Shown here one piece after another: positions 25,693 through 39,200 of a DNA stretch of 64,000 nt. The position numbers and the translations under genes were made by a program. The notes under the pieces were generated by a model. It worked only from the letters and a program-made list of their open reading frames with translations, was not told the origin of the DNA and made no database searches. Source of the DNA: Coriaria nepalensis (taxonomy: Eukaryota; Streptophyta; Magnoliopsida; Cucurbitales; Coriariaceae); the NCBI GenBank assembly GCA_027186245.1, contig CP114493.1:627501-691500 (forward strand), given 5' to 3'. How positions within the stretch are numbered: the first letter of the stretch is position 1; every line of letters starts with the position of its first letter.

Positions 25693-28634
25693 TAAAGATA
25701 CTTAGCAACTTGATTTCCTTGCTTTCAGCTTACTAAAGATTTACCAAGATTATAGCCATTAGAGACTCCTAAACTGGGAATGCTAATTTTTCCAATACTC
25801 CATCATTCTTCGAAATGGAATTGGTTAGATCTAAAATCTCTCTTCCTAACCCTCTGTTTCCTCTCTCCCACTCTCTTAAATGCCAAGTAGCATTTACTTT
25901 TATTTTTTCCCTTTAGTGAAAGACCCCAATAGTTACTTGAGGGCAATTAAGACTCTCCAAATAAGAAATCTAGGGTGGGGTTTGGCCAAGTACCATTTAT
26001 GAACAGTTTACAACTCCTAGTTCTCTTTTGGATATGTCACCTTAGTCTCTTATGGACCTTTTTTCCTTTCCTCCCTTTGTAAAATCTAATAAAATCTAAA
26101 CAGGTGTGAGAAATATAAGCTTCAATAACTTACCCTACAATAACTGCTGCAAGCTGAGGGATAGCCTCTTGATTCTCAAACATCTCATACACATTGTTGA
26201 CCCAAATGCATATTGCTGTATATGCACAGCCTTCCCACATTCTGAAAGTGTGTTTAAAGTGAAGATTCAAACAATCTTTAGTGAAAGATTATATAAAAAA
26301 CTGTAAGTGAAAAGTAATATCCAGGCACCTGTGCACATCAACAGACCACACTAGTTTATTTTTGCGGAAAATTTCAGGGAAAAGCCCCCGTTTTGTTGCT
26401 TCATTGAGGACCCTTGTAGCCCGTTCTTTCTGGCCTAGCCACCACAGTGCTTCTAAAAGCGTGTTGTAGAACCTCATTCCCAACTCACATCCTTCAGACT
26501 TAAGTTTGTCAAAAACATACTCGACCATCTGCCAATTAGACTCGTCATCATAATCTCCTCTGATCATCTGCCCAATAACTTGATGAATATTAGATACCCT
26601 GTTTGTGATCATCTCATCAAGCAGCTCATTGGCATTTTCCCACCTGAAATCATGGTGCTTGTGCTTTAAGATACATTAAATAGATAATAATTGAGGATGC
26701 CACACACACACACAAAAAATAAATAAAAAAAGTGAATAAAACCCTAACTCTGACTCTTTTTTTTAATGAAACTGAAAGGAACCATTCGACCTGCCACTCT
26801 TCGCATAAACAGCTAGCATCATGCAGTAGCACAAGACATTGGGCGATATTCCTGAAGCTTTAATTTCTTGAAACTGCTCTTCACTCTCATCAACAAGACC
26901 TGCAAAGCAGTAAACACTTAAGACTGCCTCAAGGGTTCGTTCATCAGGTTCGCACCTTGTCTTTTCCATCTCAACATATGCCTTTACAGCTTCTTCAAAC
27001 TGGCCCCCTTGCCTAAAGGCTTCAATCACACCATTAAAAGAATTAACATTTCGTGCAACTCCAGACTCTTCCATTCTCATCAAAATTTCTTCAGTCTCCC
27101 TGTAAAGTCCACCCCTAGCAAATGCATGAATCAGTGAATTGTACGTGTCCACATCCGGTTTGCTCCCCACTTCATTCATCGTGTTAAAGGCAACAAGAGC
27201 TTCCTCATAAAGCGCAGCCTGTCCATATGCTTCAATATACCTAGTATAAGCTTTCGAGGTAGGAGTTATGCCTCTCTCAATCATGTGAAGGAAGATTTTC
27301 TTTGCATCCTCATGAAGCCCTCCTTTCCCACAAGCAAATAGTAATCCCTCATATGTCTCCATATTTGGCTCTACATTCTCCTCCACCATATCATGAAACA
27401 AAGTTACCACCTCTTTAAAGTACCCTCCCTCCCCAAACACATGTATAAGAATATTATAAGTAGCAGCATTTGGTTCAGTGTTACTCACTTTCATCTCAAG
27501 AAAAAGTTCTCTGACATCATCATACCTACCATTTCTCCCATATAAGTTTAATAAAAGACTATAAGTCGCTGCATTTGGCACACACCCTGCTGTTTGCATC
27601 TGCCGAAACACGTCTGTCGCCTCTTTAATCGACCCTGACTTAGCATATGCCTCTAATAACACATTATAAGATGTTATCTCAGGCATATTCCCACCCAACT
27701 CCATTTCCCTTAGCAACTCAGAAACTTTCTCAAGCTTTTCTAATTTCCCAAATGTCTGAACAAGACAACTATACGTTGCTATATCCGGAACTATCCCTCC
27801 CTCATTCATAGTCCTGAACACCATCTCAGCTTCATCACCTAAACCTCTATTAGCACAAGCACCAAGCAAGGTATTGTAAGTAATAAGATCAGGTTGAATT
27901 CCTTCATGCCTCATCTCAGCAAACAATCCTAACAACCCCTCCCAATCCAACCCACCCCTAGCGCAAGAATTAATCACAGTATTATAAGTTAATATACTAG
28001 GCGAAACTCTATCTCTCTTCATCTTTTCGAGAAGTTCAAGAGAAGTTTCATACTGACCGTTCCTTCCATAAGCATTGATCAAAGCAGTGTATGAGAATAC
28101 GCTACGGATCACACCTTGGCTTGGCATTTCATCGAATATCTCACTGCATTTCTCCAGCAAGCCTTCTCGGCCAAGCAAGCTTATAATGATGGTGTAGATG
28201 TGTTCGTTTGGCTTGCACCATATCTGCCGCTGCATATACTTGAAGAGGCGGAGAGATCGTTGCCAGTCATCTCTTGTTGCAAACTCCTTGAAAACCAAGG
28301 CGAAGTCATTTAGCGAGAGCCTGTTCTTGAAGATGTCTAAGCAACGAGCTATGCTTCCTCGTGGAGGAAGACTACTGAGCTTATTAATTAGGGTTTCGAC
28401 GTCGTAGCTGTACTTGCCTTTCTCTACAGTTACTGTCGGGTTGCCTAGGACGAGGTCCTTCGGTTTCGCTCGGACGATTCCGGCATCTGATGTGAATCTT
28501 CCGTCGCCGGAAAGAAAACTCCGGCGGAAGTGGAACTCAGTTGCTTTCGACAAGAACGCGTGCTGGTAGGTGTTAGGGACGGGAAGTAATGGCGCAGACA
28601 ACGAGAGAAGGTTCGGCATTAACGAAATCGCCAT
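25254..28634 (-). CDS. PTAC2: pTAC2, plastid PPR-SMR protein of the transcription machinery
   Basis: Four exons, 28634-26791, 26643-26329, 26241-26134 and 25593-25254, join in frame to 868 residues, close to the roughly 860 of the Arabidopsis protein. The family is part of the plastid transcriptionally active chromosome and is required for expression from the plastid-encoded RNA polymerase. The N-terminus (MAISLMPNLLSLSAPL) looks like a chloroplast transit peptide. Residues from about 105 to 640 are a long PPR array, with units such as VFSYTALINAYGRNGQYE and ITYNTLLGACANRGLGDE. A C-terminal SMR (MutS-related) domain follows, with SVDVHRMWEGCAYTAI and IVCQKTQLKKLL. The start is the first ATG after the leader. 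The gene sits next to the MYB gene as in Arabidopsis At1g74840-At1g74850. Confidence 0.95.
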
Positions 28635-29996
28635 TACTGAAATTATGCTCGCATGAGCTTCTGTGAACCAAACAAGGAAGAAGCTAAAAGGAAGAATGAA
28701 AATTCTGGATGAAAAACTTCCTGTTTCTAAAGCGAATAACGATGAATACTGGTTTCTGACAGAGAAGAAAAAACTGGAGAGAGAATTTTCTCAGCTAACA
28801 ATTCTGATTTCCTATCTGATTTTACCGAGAAAATTGAGAGAGAGTGAGAGCGTAGTCATGGATTGAAACTTGGAAAAAGGCAGGTACTGACTGTAAATGG
28901 CCAATGGATAATAATAACAGGGACTTTTTGGGAGTTTGAATGGGGAAAAGAAAGAAGATGAAATGACGAAATGCAAAAACGGGCTAAATCAATCGGGTTA
29001 CCCACCCTCAAAACAAACCGCTTCAACCCGTGATTGTCAACGTGTTCAGTCGAAATAAGAAGTTGGCGCGCGCGGGACAGTAGAAAACGAAAAATCCCGA
29101 AAGTTTAAAATAATTAAATATTAACCCACTATGGTTTATGAGTATTTCATATTCATCTTTTATTGTTAAAATTTTTCAATTTCCCCACATTTTTCTCAAA
29201 TCTTATCCTTAGTTAATTTCTTTCTTCAACTTTAGTTTACCTTACTACTTGTGAATATGTTCAAAAAGAAAATTCATTTTAATTTGACATTTTTTATGAA
29301 TAAAATTTCAAAGATTAGTATTAAAGGCATTAAACATTGAAATTAAAATATAAACGCGGGTAATTTGAAATAGGAACTTTATCTAAAATATAAACAAATT
29401 ATAAGTAAAAAGAGTGTCAAGCGCCAGTAGAGATTTCATCTAATCTATTAGAAATTTTTATCTAGTCTAGTATCTGGAGCACGGAATATCTGAAATAGAT
29501 TACAAAATATTAGAACTATGATTCATACTTATCAGACCTCGCGGCTGGACTCTAAAAAAAAGAGTTAGAAGTGATAAATCAAAAAATTTTATGAAATATA
29601 ATTAAGGGTAATTCAATAATAGAGATAGAAATTAGATTTTTAAGTTCTAAATAGACAAATATATTGAAAATGATTTCATGATTACATTAGCCTAATTTTG
29701 TCTCATTAATTATATAAACAGTAGGATTTAAGTCTAAATTTATAAATAAATAAAAAGAGAGAGCAATTAGTCAACTTTAGTATTATATCCATTGACTAGA
29801 GGAAAAGTTAGTTTAAGGGGGGAATTAATTAATATATAATAGTTCACGGGTTAATTTATAATATTTCAATAGTACGAGCAATTAGTCAATATTTCATAGT
29901 TCAAGCGGTTGTAGTGACTCCTCGTCTCTAGCTGCGGTGTTTACTAGTGCAGAAGCCTTGAAAGGTGAAACCTAGAGAGAGAGAGACGAAGCAGAG
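28635..29996. other. Intergenic between divergent pTAC2 and the 57-aa protein gene
   Basis: This holds both upstream regions. 28635-28870 is the probable pTAC2 leader and proximal promoter; a short open frame there (28663-28866) lies on the opposite strand and I do not consider it coding. A GC-rich patch GGCGCGCGCGGG occurs near 29066. The rest is AT-rich with no recognisable element. Confidence 0.5.
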
Positions 29997-31147
29997 ATGG
30001 GAATAGCAGGCAAAGCAGGGGATTTCGCATTCAAGGCCTTCACGGCGGGTCTGGGGGTCGCCACCATTTATCTCACCGCCACCTTCTCCGTCAATGTCTA
30101 CAGAGGCATCTCCTGGCACAATTCTCAAACCGTACTCTCTCTCTCTCTCTCTCTCTCTTGTTTATTTGGGTGAAAGTAGATTTATTTCTTAATCAGTTTC
30201 GTGCGGAACGAATTGCATCTGGGATCAAACTAACTAGTTGTAAAAATGATTTGTTTTGCGTCGAGTAAGCTTAGGATTCCCTTTTTAATGGTTTTGAAAC
30301 TCTGGGTAGTGGGTAGAGCTCAATATCAAATCAAGCTAGTGTAACATTTTAGGGTTCTAGGATTTCGAAAGAAGATTCACCCCTTTATTAAAACTCGTCT
30401 AAGACTCAGATCCAGAATTCCGAACTCGGATAAGAAATTTAGCAGAATGATAATGAATTAGGGGGTTTCACTTCAGTATGTGAAATTCTTGTTTACAATT
30501 TTGGCTGATTGAATTAAATATGATCAGGGGAGCTTTCTAAGGTTTTCTGTTTTGGAAATGGCAATGGAAAAATCATATTTCATTCCACCTTGTTTGGGGT
30601 TTTAGAATCTGAAACCTCTTTTTCTTAAAAAGGAAAGAGAAAAGAAAAAAGGCCCCTCCTCTTTTTGACCGGAACATGGGATCTAAGCTTCCCGGCACGG
30701 CAATTGTATGCTAAACCCTGAAGGGGAAGTTTCCAAATATGCTTAGATGGAGAGTAAATGGCTGCTAAAACTAGACCTATGAATGAAGTTTTCAGCTCCA
30801 TTTCGACAACGATGATGAAATTGGAATTTCAGTAAATTGGAATCCAGATAAGATTCTCTGGAACCTGAATAAGTGTATTATTGTTGATCTCTATGAACCT
30901 CAAGCTAGATTCTATTGTCAAATTAGATTATATGTTTACAATTTCCCATTACGGTTCTCATTACATGTCTTTAAGACTTGTAGAAACTGGATTCTTCCAG
31001 ACGAGCAAATTAGCTTCTTTATTAATTTCATTGCAAATTTGTTCTTGAATTTCTTTATCCTAAGTGCTATTTAAAGCCCCATATTTTTTCCCCTTGATTA
31101 AACTGCAGAAAGACAGTAAGGAAGCTTCTACCGAGCCAGTTCCATGA
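29997..31147 (+). CDS. Small conserved single-pass membrane protein, 57 aa
   Basis: Two exons, 29997-30131 and 31109-31147, encode 57 residues beginning MGIAGKAGDFAFKAFTAG and ending KEASTEPVP. The middle, TAGLGVATIYLTATFSVNVY, is a hydrophobic segment (about residues 16-35) fitting one membrane span. The following YRGISWHN is, from memory, conserved in short uncharacterised plant proteins of this type. The 977-base intron begins in a CT repeat right after the donor. Start context is GAGATGG behind a GA-rich leader. I know no biochemical function; size and layout resemble small organelle inner-membrane proteins, which is only an inference. The first exon was too small to stand out without splicing. 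Confidence 0.75.
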
Positions 31148-31885
31148 TGTTTGAAAATTCGACCACCATGTTGAATCCGTTATGCTTATTTTTTCATGTA
31201 TGTTGTTTGATGTCTTATTCTAGGCCTTTTGTGATGAAAAGATCTCACACTTTGGATATCATTAAGCCATTGAAATATCCTATATTTTGCCTTTCATTAG
31301 GCCCTTGCAACATCCAACATTTTTCTTGTTGGGTCCTTGCCTTTCATTAGGCCCTTGCCATTTGTCTCGGAAGAAATTGTACACAAACAAGTTACTTGAA
31401 ACTCACATTCATTGCCACATAATAAAGGGCCATTTGCTTCTATTCCTCTATACACACAAATACTTCAAATCTTTGAAAATCAAATTAACCGAATGTGGAA
31501 TCTAATAGATCTCTCTCTCTTATATCAGTTGTGTATAACCTAACCGATCGTAAAGGAATAGGTGGTTCCGATATGATGAGATCCCATTCCTGCTTCATTT
31601 TGAAAAGAAGGAAGAATTTGGCTCCTTTAGAGATGTACTGCTATTGTGCTATAGGCTGCTTTCTGATCATCCATCAACTTGATCATTGTAGTTGTTGAAA
31701 ACCAAACTTACTTTTCCATCCCACAATATTATGCAGTAGGTCCGCCAAACTGCAATAGAAGATTAAAATAGATTAAAAGGCCTAAATTGAACAAGCAAAA
31801 AACGAAGTTTTTTTGTTTTGTTTTTTTGTTTTTTTGTTTTTTTCAGATACCACTTATTTACCATTAGTTGGCAATCTCAGCTGTC
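31148..31885. other. Intergenic between convergent genes (3' flanks)
   Basis: 3' flanks of the 57-aa protein gene and of the TORTIFOLIA1-like gene. CCTTTCATTAGGCCCTTGC is present twice (about 31290 and 31341), a short local duplication. A (GTTTTTTT)n tract lies at about 31808-31842. No gene seen. Confidence 0.55.
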
Positions 31886-34618
31886 TTAGTCATTTCCCAA
31901 ATTGGCCCTTGATTCAGCATCGATCTGTGCCAATGGATTCACAATGAACCCACCACCATTGCTGCTTCTATCCGCTATGTACCTCCTCCTAGCTGCCACT
32001 GAAGGGGTGGTGGTGGCTGCCATGGAAGAAGAAAACCTTGACGTTGAATACCTACCTCTGCCTTCTGTTTTCCTCCAGAACTTGGAGCTCCAAAAGTCTG
32101 TTCCAGGTAGTCTGCAACATGTGGGTGGGCCGGGGGAGGCGTCAGTTTTTGTCATCCTTCCACTTGATAGAGCTAGATCATATGAAATCTCGTCGAGAGC
32201 AAGTTCTAGGCCGTGCACTCGGGTTTCTAATGAATGCATTCCGTTTTGTGAGCTCCCAATGAATCTCTAGAAAGTAGAGAAACACGAGACACATGAGAAA
32301 AGTAACCTTATTTCAAATGATGTATGGAATTAGTACTTAAAACCAGCTGTCTTAGATTGAAAAAGGTGCGAACTCTGAACTTGAATAGAGGAAATGAAAA
32401 TACTTCCAAGAAAACCAGGACGTCAAGATTGAGAATAGATGCATAAAACTGGATGATGGCAAAATGAAGATCCTTGTTTGCTTTCCTTGTATCTTCCGTT
32501 TCCAGTTCATATATGTTAAAGGCTTAAGGCTCCTTCTGGGAGCACTTATTTTTGTCTAATTTTATTCAAAGTCCAGTTCAGACCCATAAAATCCAGTATA
32601 AATCTAAAAAATATAAATTAAATCTAAAAAATATAAATGAAATCCACTATTTTAAACATCATTTCCGCTAAAAGGCAGTTTAATAAGTCTCTACCCAAAC
32701 GAAGCCTAAAATCCTATTAGTCTAATGTCCTAAACTAAGTTCCGGATTCTTCTAATATCATGAAATGCCAAAAATAGGAAACAAACCTGCAAGAGGTCTA
32801 GAAGACTGGATTGCTGCTTTTCGATCTGAACAAGCTGGTTACGGATCAAAGACAAATCTTCAGAATCTTTGTGGTCGCAGTGCAGATCCTCAGCAACATT
32901 ACTAACAACAGTTGATTCAAAGCTTTCTTCAACACATGGAGCAACACGAGATCCATTAGTTTTATTAAAGAGTGCCCTTTTCGTTTCCGGCTTTGAAATC
33001 CTAGTCTTCTCATTGAGTTCCAAAATATTTTCATCCTTCTCCTTCTGTTCAATTTCAACATTCTCCATCAACGAGGAAGCATTTGGGATAGTAATTTCGA
33101 CTTTCCAGTCCCGTGGCTTCTTGCGATCCAGCTTTCTAAACATAGGAGTACTCTTCTTGTCAGTACTACTGAAAGGGCTCCTCTTCCTTGCGCTGGTAGC
33201 AAGAGAGTTATCTGATGGGGTAGATCTATTACTCGGGATTATCTTCTTCCTCAGTTGAGGAGAATCAAGACAGGCCATTGAAACTTTTTTAGACCCAGCT
33301 GAGTAGCATCCATTTGTAGTATTCTCTATATCCATAATAAAATCCAAATTCAGAATTAACTCAAACTAGATGATTTAAACTGGATTTTAATCCAACTAGA
33401 TGATTGAATCAACGAGCAAACATAAACCAGACCACACAAAATCACCAGAACACATTCTCAAGAGTATCGTAAAGCTTTCTAAAAGCTTCGATAGAACAAT
33501 CGATATAAACTGAGACAAAAAATACATGAATCTTTCTAGAGATCCAATGTTTCATTGTTCATTGAGTTAGCATTATAGTAAGCTATAAGCAAATATAAGA
33601 TGATACCTTTCGAGGAAGATAGCACGTGAGGTGGTGGTGAAATGTCGGTGGAAACATCCTGAACCTGTTTCCATGCCTCCAGCAATTGAATCATAGCCTC
33701 TCTTACAGCCTTAACCTGAATCATCAAGAATCAAGAAAAAAACCTAAAATTACTTTTTCCTCAATTCCCCAACTCGAGATTCAAGAGTTGCTTAATCAAA
33801 ACAGCTCGAGATTCAAGAGTCTAAACCTTATCGAATCGCCGGTTTTCAAATGTTTTCACACAATTAGCCTTGAGCTCAAATAACGAATCCGCCTCCATGG
33901 CTGCTAGCTTGGTCAGTGCCTCTGCCGCTGATTTTCTAGCCGCCCAGTCCTCACTGTACAGGAATTGAACCAAGCAAGGAACCAAGCTACTCAAAGCTGC
34001 ATGACCTGAAGCTCCACCTGAATCGATCACACTCCCGATCAGGACCAATAAAGCCGGTTTGGCCTTGAAGCTGTCGCTCTTCAGAAGCTTCTCGAACCTA
34101 GGCAAGAGCTTTCCCAATCTGTCCGGGTCCGGCGCATCGCTTGCGTCGATCGCAGAAGCCAAGCACAGAGCAGCCCCGATCTGCGAGTTCAGATCCTGCT
34201 CGGTGAAAAGCGCATCGGCTAACGGCTTTAAGAACGCCATAAATGGAGGTTTAGTCACGTGAGAAGCCAATGCGGACACGGAGTTCACACATGCGGTACG
34301 AACCGACAAGTCTGGATCACGTAACCGTCGAGTAATGCTCGAGAACATTTTCGTCAAATGAGGAGAGAGAGTGTTTCCGTGAGCTTCTGAAAGAGTCGCC
34401 AGGAGTTGAACGCATTGTTTCCTCACCGGAGATTTGTCGGAAGCGTCGGTGGAGTGAATGCACGATAGGAAGGTGGAGAAGGAGCTCGGTTCGAGGTTCC
34501 GAGCTATGGATTCAAGCTCGGAGGAAGCGATGGAGTGAGTATCTCGATCGGAGAGCTTGGTGAGGCACGTGAAGATCCGTTGCTTGAGGTTTTGTGTCGA
34601 AGTGGAAGACATCGCCAT
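31886..34618 (-). CDS. TORTIFOLIA1-like (SPIRAL2 family) microtubule-associated protein
   Basis: Four exons, 34618-33827, 33715-33607, 33325-32787 and 32266-31886, give 606 residues. The family binds and stabilises cortical microtubules and affects organ twisting in Arabidopsis. Residues about 8-264 are TOG/HEAT-type repeats (for example NLKQRIFTCLTKLSDRDTHS and LRDPDLSVRTACVNSVSAL). The middle is Ser/Lys-rich and basic, typical of a microtubule-binding linker (KRSPFSSTDKKSTPMFRKLD). Near its end is a short coiled coil (LIRNQLVQIEKQQSSLLDLL), then the conserved GSSQNGMHSLETRVHGLELALDE block. I used the ATG at 34618 (MAMSSTSTQNLKQR); the open frame extends to 34633 only through a TTG. Resembles the At5g62580/At1g27210 class more than TOR1/SPR2 itself, since it is shorter. 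Confidence 0.9.
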
Positions 34619-36980
34619 TTTCGACTGCTCCAATCTTCTTCTTCGGAGTTATGAGTCTGTTAGACTATGACTAGAGTTCGTTTGATCTCCGGCAACATCG
34701 CCGGAGCCACAGCCAGTGATAACCTTCGTTCTTTTGTAATGTGTTATTTAGATGAGGACTGTCAGAGGCTCAGAGCTCCTTTTATGAGCCCTTTGCCTTC
34801 TAAAACTGCAAAGTAGAATTCACGGGGTTGAATTAAACGATGTCGTTTTTTTAAAATTATTAAAATTATAGTTAATAGAGAATTTAGGAAACAGTATAAA
34901 ACGAAAGATAGATAGAATCCTCATTGTCTCATTACATTTGACTTTTGTTGACTCATAATTAAATCTGTAGACTCAGGAACACCAGATTATTACCCTTTTG
35001 CATTGGAACCTGACAAATAACTTTTTATTAAGGAAAATTGGTCTCATAATGTCCATGAATCTCGGATTCATCTTAAATACCAATCATGATCTTGACGTGG
35101 GCGAAATTCCGGTGGAAGCAGGCCCACAGATAGACATAGTAAAATTTCTACTTTTTAACAATTTTAACAATTAAATTAAAATACTAAAAAAAATTACAGA
35201 CTATTAAATCTTGATTTAATTATCCAAATATATTATATCACGTAATCATATATTATATACGTACACGAATCATGTGTTGATTTTTTTTTTTTAGATGTTT
35301 TCATTTTCCTTATTATTTCACTATCGACCAAAAATCTAATTTTCATTCTTTGACCTCATCTGATCGTCCTTCACAATTATCGATAGAAGAACAAATAATA
35401 ATAATATCAATAATTATTATAATAATTATTAAATAAATCAAGATTGAATCAAGTAGGTGAAGGGTTGTAATTAAAACTCTTAAAATTTATATATTTATTA
35501 TTATTATTAAAATAAAACTAACTAGTTACATGAAATCAATCAACATTGAAAAAATTAGGTCTAAAGAGCTTGTCGGATATCATATTGAGAATCATTTAAG
35601 TAAAGTAAGAAACTCATATTCAAAGAATACATTAAAATTCATATTCTTTCATTAGATCGTATATGTAACATAATTATATTTAAATACAATGTTTAATTAT
35701 ATTGATAAGAACTATAGAACATGAATCTCATACTATAAGATTCGAGTGTAATATTTTAGTGACAAAAATCCAATAAGTATAAAGTAAAATATTTATGTGA
35801 TTAAGTTGCAACAACTCTCCTAAAGTGTGTCACTCACTAACTCTCAACCTCTTCAACTACTTTTCTGCCTCTAATCCTCACAAAACCTTCAAAAGGGTTT
35901 CTCTTTTGGATGGTGGTAGTCTAAGTTGGTGAGAGTAATTAATCAATCTAGTTGAGAAAGACAATCATTCAACTCAAGCAAGCAAAAGTAAGAGAAAGAA
36001 AATTAATTAAAATTAATTAAAATATAAAAAAATAGATTAAGACTTTTGTATATTAAGACTTACTTTAAAAGTTAGAGTATAATTGAAAAATAAATATAAT
36101 AATAAGATTCTTAATATGATATATCAAAACCGTCAATAATAATTTATGAGCTGGATGAAAAATTATTCAAATATTAATAATTAGAATATTTTAAATTAAT
36201 TTAATACTTTCAAAAATAATAATAAATTTATTATTCTCGATATAATAACATGTCATGTTATCAAATATGTAGATAATTAATTTATCGCTCAATTCAAACT
36301 TGTAAGTGCACTATTTGACTAAGAGTATGATTGAAAACCCGCCATGTGCGATTTGATTGCATGTGGTGGGACAAACAACGTGTGGAAGTAGGAACAAGCT
36401 TAGGATTTTGTAATTCCGAAGCAAATGTTTAGATTACATAACATACAAGGAATTTGGCATATACTTACAAAAGACATTCCTTAGGTCGGAAAATTGACCT
36501 TTACTTCATTTCATAACTTCATATCTTCTAGCAAGAACGTGTATATTCTGCAAAAACCTTACACACACACACACACAAAAAAAACAGATGTAAGAAATGG
36601 AACAACATTACTCACTTCTTCTTTTATTATATGTCCGGTTGGTTGGATAAAATTTTAAGATAATTTAACGGTCCGTATTAAGATATTGAGTATAAATTTC
36701 AACTCCTATTAATATAAATACACTACGTAATCTTACTACTATATGAACATCTAAAGAGTTATCCATAAAATTTATTGCAAACTAATGATTATCTTAGGTA
36801 ATCAATATTTTCTAATTAAGCATAGTAATTAATGTTGATGAAAATTTCGTAGACATAAAGAAAAGGACCAAATTAATACAAATAAGACACGATTTTATGA
36901 TTTGGAACACAATCATGTGCGCAATGCATGCCATGTGGAAGGCTCCACGTGTCTTGGAATTGTTCGTTATTGAAATTATT

Positions 36981-37517
36981 GGTTAAGTTATTGTTTTCGT
37001 TTTCTAAATTTTTATTGTTCGATTATTTTAATTATTGAATTTTTAAGTAGTTTAATTTTTTTTTTTTTTTAAATATTTTAATTTTCGTTCATATAAGCAA
37101 AGTGTATAAGTGTAAAGTTTTAAAAATAACTTTTAAAGTTCTATAAATACTCAAAATTGACACATACCACATAAAAAATAACAATAACATCATTGAACCG
37201 AGAAGTAGTTATTATTGAAGTTTAGGGTTACAAAAAAATGAAAAATAATGGCTAGAAAGATAAATTTTAATTAAAAATTATGAATTAGTTTACAAAAAAA
37301 AAAAATTATTTTTAAATATATTAACATTGTTTATATGATATGAGATGTTTTAATTTTAGTATTAATAGATTTTAGATATTATTTCTTACTTTTACATCTA
37401 TAATATGACCAAAATGAACTATTTGAGAATATTAAGGACAAAATTAAACTATTTAAAAATTCAAAAAATACAATAGATAAATAATGAAAACTTAGGGACG
37501 AAAATGATAATTCAGCC
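36981..37517. mobile_element. MITE-like inverted-repeat element, about 540 bp
   Basis: The left end reads GGTTAAGTTATTGTTTTCGT. The right end, reverse-complemented, reads GGCTGAATTATCATTTTCGT. Both are followed by the same segment GAATTTTTAAGTAGTTTAAT / GAATTTTTAAATAGTTTAAT. The arms fold onto each other for about 150 bases with gaps. There is no coding sequence. No target-site duplication was confirmed. Confidence 0.65.
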
Positions 37518-37547
37518 AAAATTATTTTATATCATGAAATAGTACAG

Positions 37548-39200
37548 TTGATTTAGGGTAAATGACCCTTTACTATTCTAATCTATGAAAACTTATATTT
37601 TACTACCTTAAACTATTATATTTGGGTCAATAACTCCCTTACAACCCAATTTGAAATACAAATAGATATTTAACTTAAAATTTAATTACTTTTTCACCTA
37701 TTAATATTTTATTTTAAGCCACAATAAATTTTAATAATTTTTATTTTCACCCAACACATTATCTCATCTGTCGATAGGCAGATTTAGTCCTTATTCGCTC
37801 CCTCCATGTCTGTCCATGCGTGTAAATCTCGATCGTCCTTATAGATCTAAGAGTTAAAAGATGTGTCATGTCATAAGGAAACAAAAAACAAAAACACAAG
37901 TCGATGAAAATACAGCTAATTTATGAGCTTTATTTCTTTATCGTTGCGACTAACCTCTCTCTTTTTCTCTAAATACGATGGCCAGATTGAGTTCCCAGTG
38001 CATAACGAGTTCACGGTCCAGAACGAGTTCACGGTCCAAAACGAGTTCTCGGTCCAGATAGAAACATATTTTTGTGTATCTCAGATATAGAACTCGTTCT
38101 GGACCAAGAACTCAGAACTAAAACTTAGTCTGAACCGAGAACTAAAACCTAGAACTCGGTCTGAACAGAGAACTCAGACTTAGAACTCAGTCTAGACTAG
38201 GAACTCAAACCTAGAACTCGGTCTAGACTAGGAACTCAGACTTAGAACTCTTTTGAACAGAGAATTCAGACTTATAACTCGGTATGGATCGAGAACTCAG
38301 ACTTAGAACTTGATTTGGATTGATAGCTTAGGCTAGTACTTAGTCTGGAACGAGAACTCAGACCTAAAATTTGGTTTGGACCGAGAACTCAAATCTAGAA
38401 CTCGGTCTGGATCCAGAACTCAGACCTAGTACTCGGTCTAGACCAACGACTCATACCATTCTTTATCATTTTTACATTTCCAAACTTTAGAAATGGAGAA
38501 AATTGGATTAAAAATTAGTTAATGAGTCGGTTAAAATTTGATTAGAGAATTATCTGCTCTATTCATTTGAAGGAGAAGAAAAAAAAATATAAATGAGTTC
38601 TTGTCAGTTGTCTGAGTGAAAGAGAAAGAGGAGGAGAGAAATAATATTTTTTATCGACTCATATTAAGCTTCTGTATAAATATAATATTTTTTCTCTATT
38701 TTACTTTTGACGTGGCAATCGTCGAGTTTGTTAGATGAGAATGGACAGCCGAGATTTACGCACAGGGAAGACAAGGACAACGAGACAAAGACTGAATCCA
38801 TTCCCCTCATCCACCACAACTATCAACCCTACGGCCCGACCTCATCGCTTCCCAAAAAAAAAAAGCTAAATAGTTTTTTTTTTTTTCTAGTTTTTAAATT
38901 CTTAAAGAATCTTTTCTTAAGCAACATTGGATTGATGATTGTGGCCGATGAAATAGTAAGTTGAGTGAAAATAAAAATAAATAAAATTTATTGTGATTAA
39001 AAATATTAAATATTAGTGAATAAAAAAATAATAAAACTTTAAGTTAATGAGCTACTTGTATTTCAAATTGAGTTGTAAGGGAATTATCCAAATATAATAA
39101 TTTAAGATAATAAAATATGAATTTTCATAATTTAGGGTAGTAATGTTTGGCCAATGATTCATAGATTAAGATAACAAAGAGTCATTTACCCTTTAATCTA
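37548..39200. mobile_element. Long inverted-repeat (foldback) element, about 1.65 kb
   Basis: Outer ends match in inverse orientation: GGGTAAATGACCCTTTACTA (from about 37557) and, from the right end reverse-complemented, GGGTAAATGACTCTTTGTTA. The arms continue through AATCTATGAA, TTATATTTGG, CCCTTACAAC, CAATTTGAAATACAA and AACTTAAA for several hundred bases each. The centre is an array of GAACTCGGTCTGGACC-type units listed separately. No transposase is present. Flanks do not show a clear target-site duplication. Confidence 0.8.
37989..38455. repeat. GAACTCGGTCTGGACC motif array with internal inversion
   Basis: About ten imperfect units of 35-45 bases, each pairing GAACTCGGTCTGGACC with GAGAACTCAGACCTAGAACT. 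The array inverts near 38060: GGTCCAGAACGAGTTC at 38015-38030 is the exact reverse complement of GAACTCGTTCTGGACC at 38090-38105. Within units CGGTCTGGACCG is itself a short palindrome. Confidence 0.8.

Noticed and set aside
28663..28866. 67-codon plus-strand open frame in the pTAC2 leader
   Set aside because: Antisense to the pTAC2 5' region, with no start context or homology.
31902..32270. 122-codon plus-strand open frame
   Set aside because: Shadow of the last exon of the TORTIFOLIA1-like gene, which is clearly coding on the minus strand.
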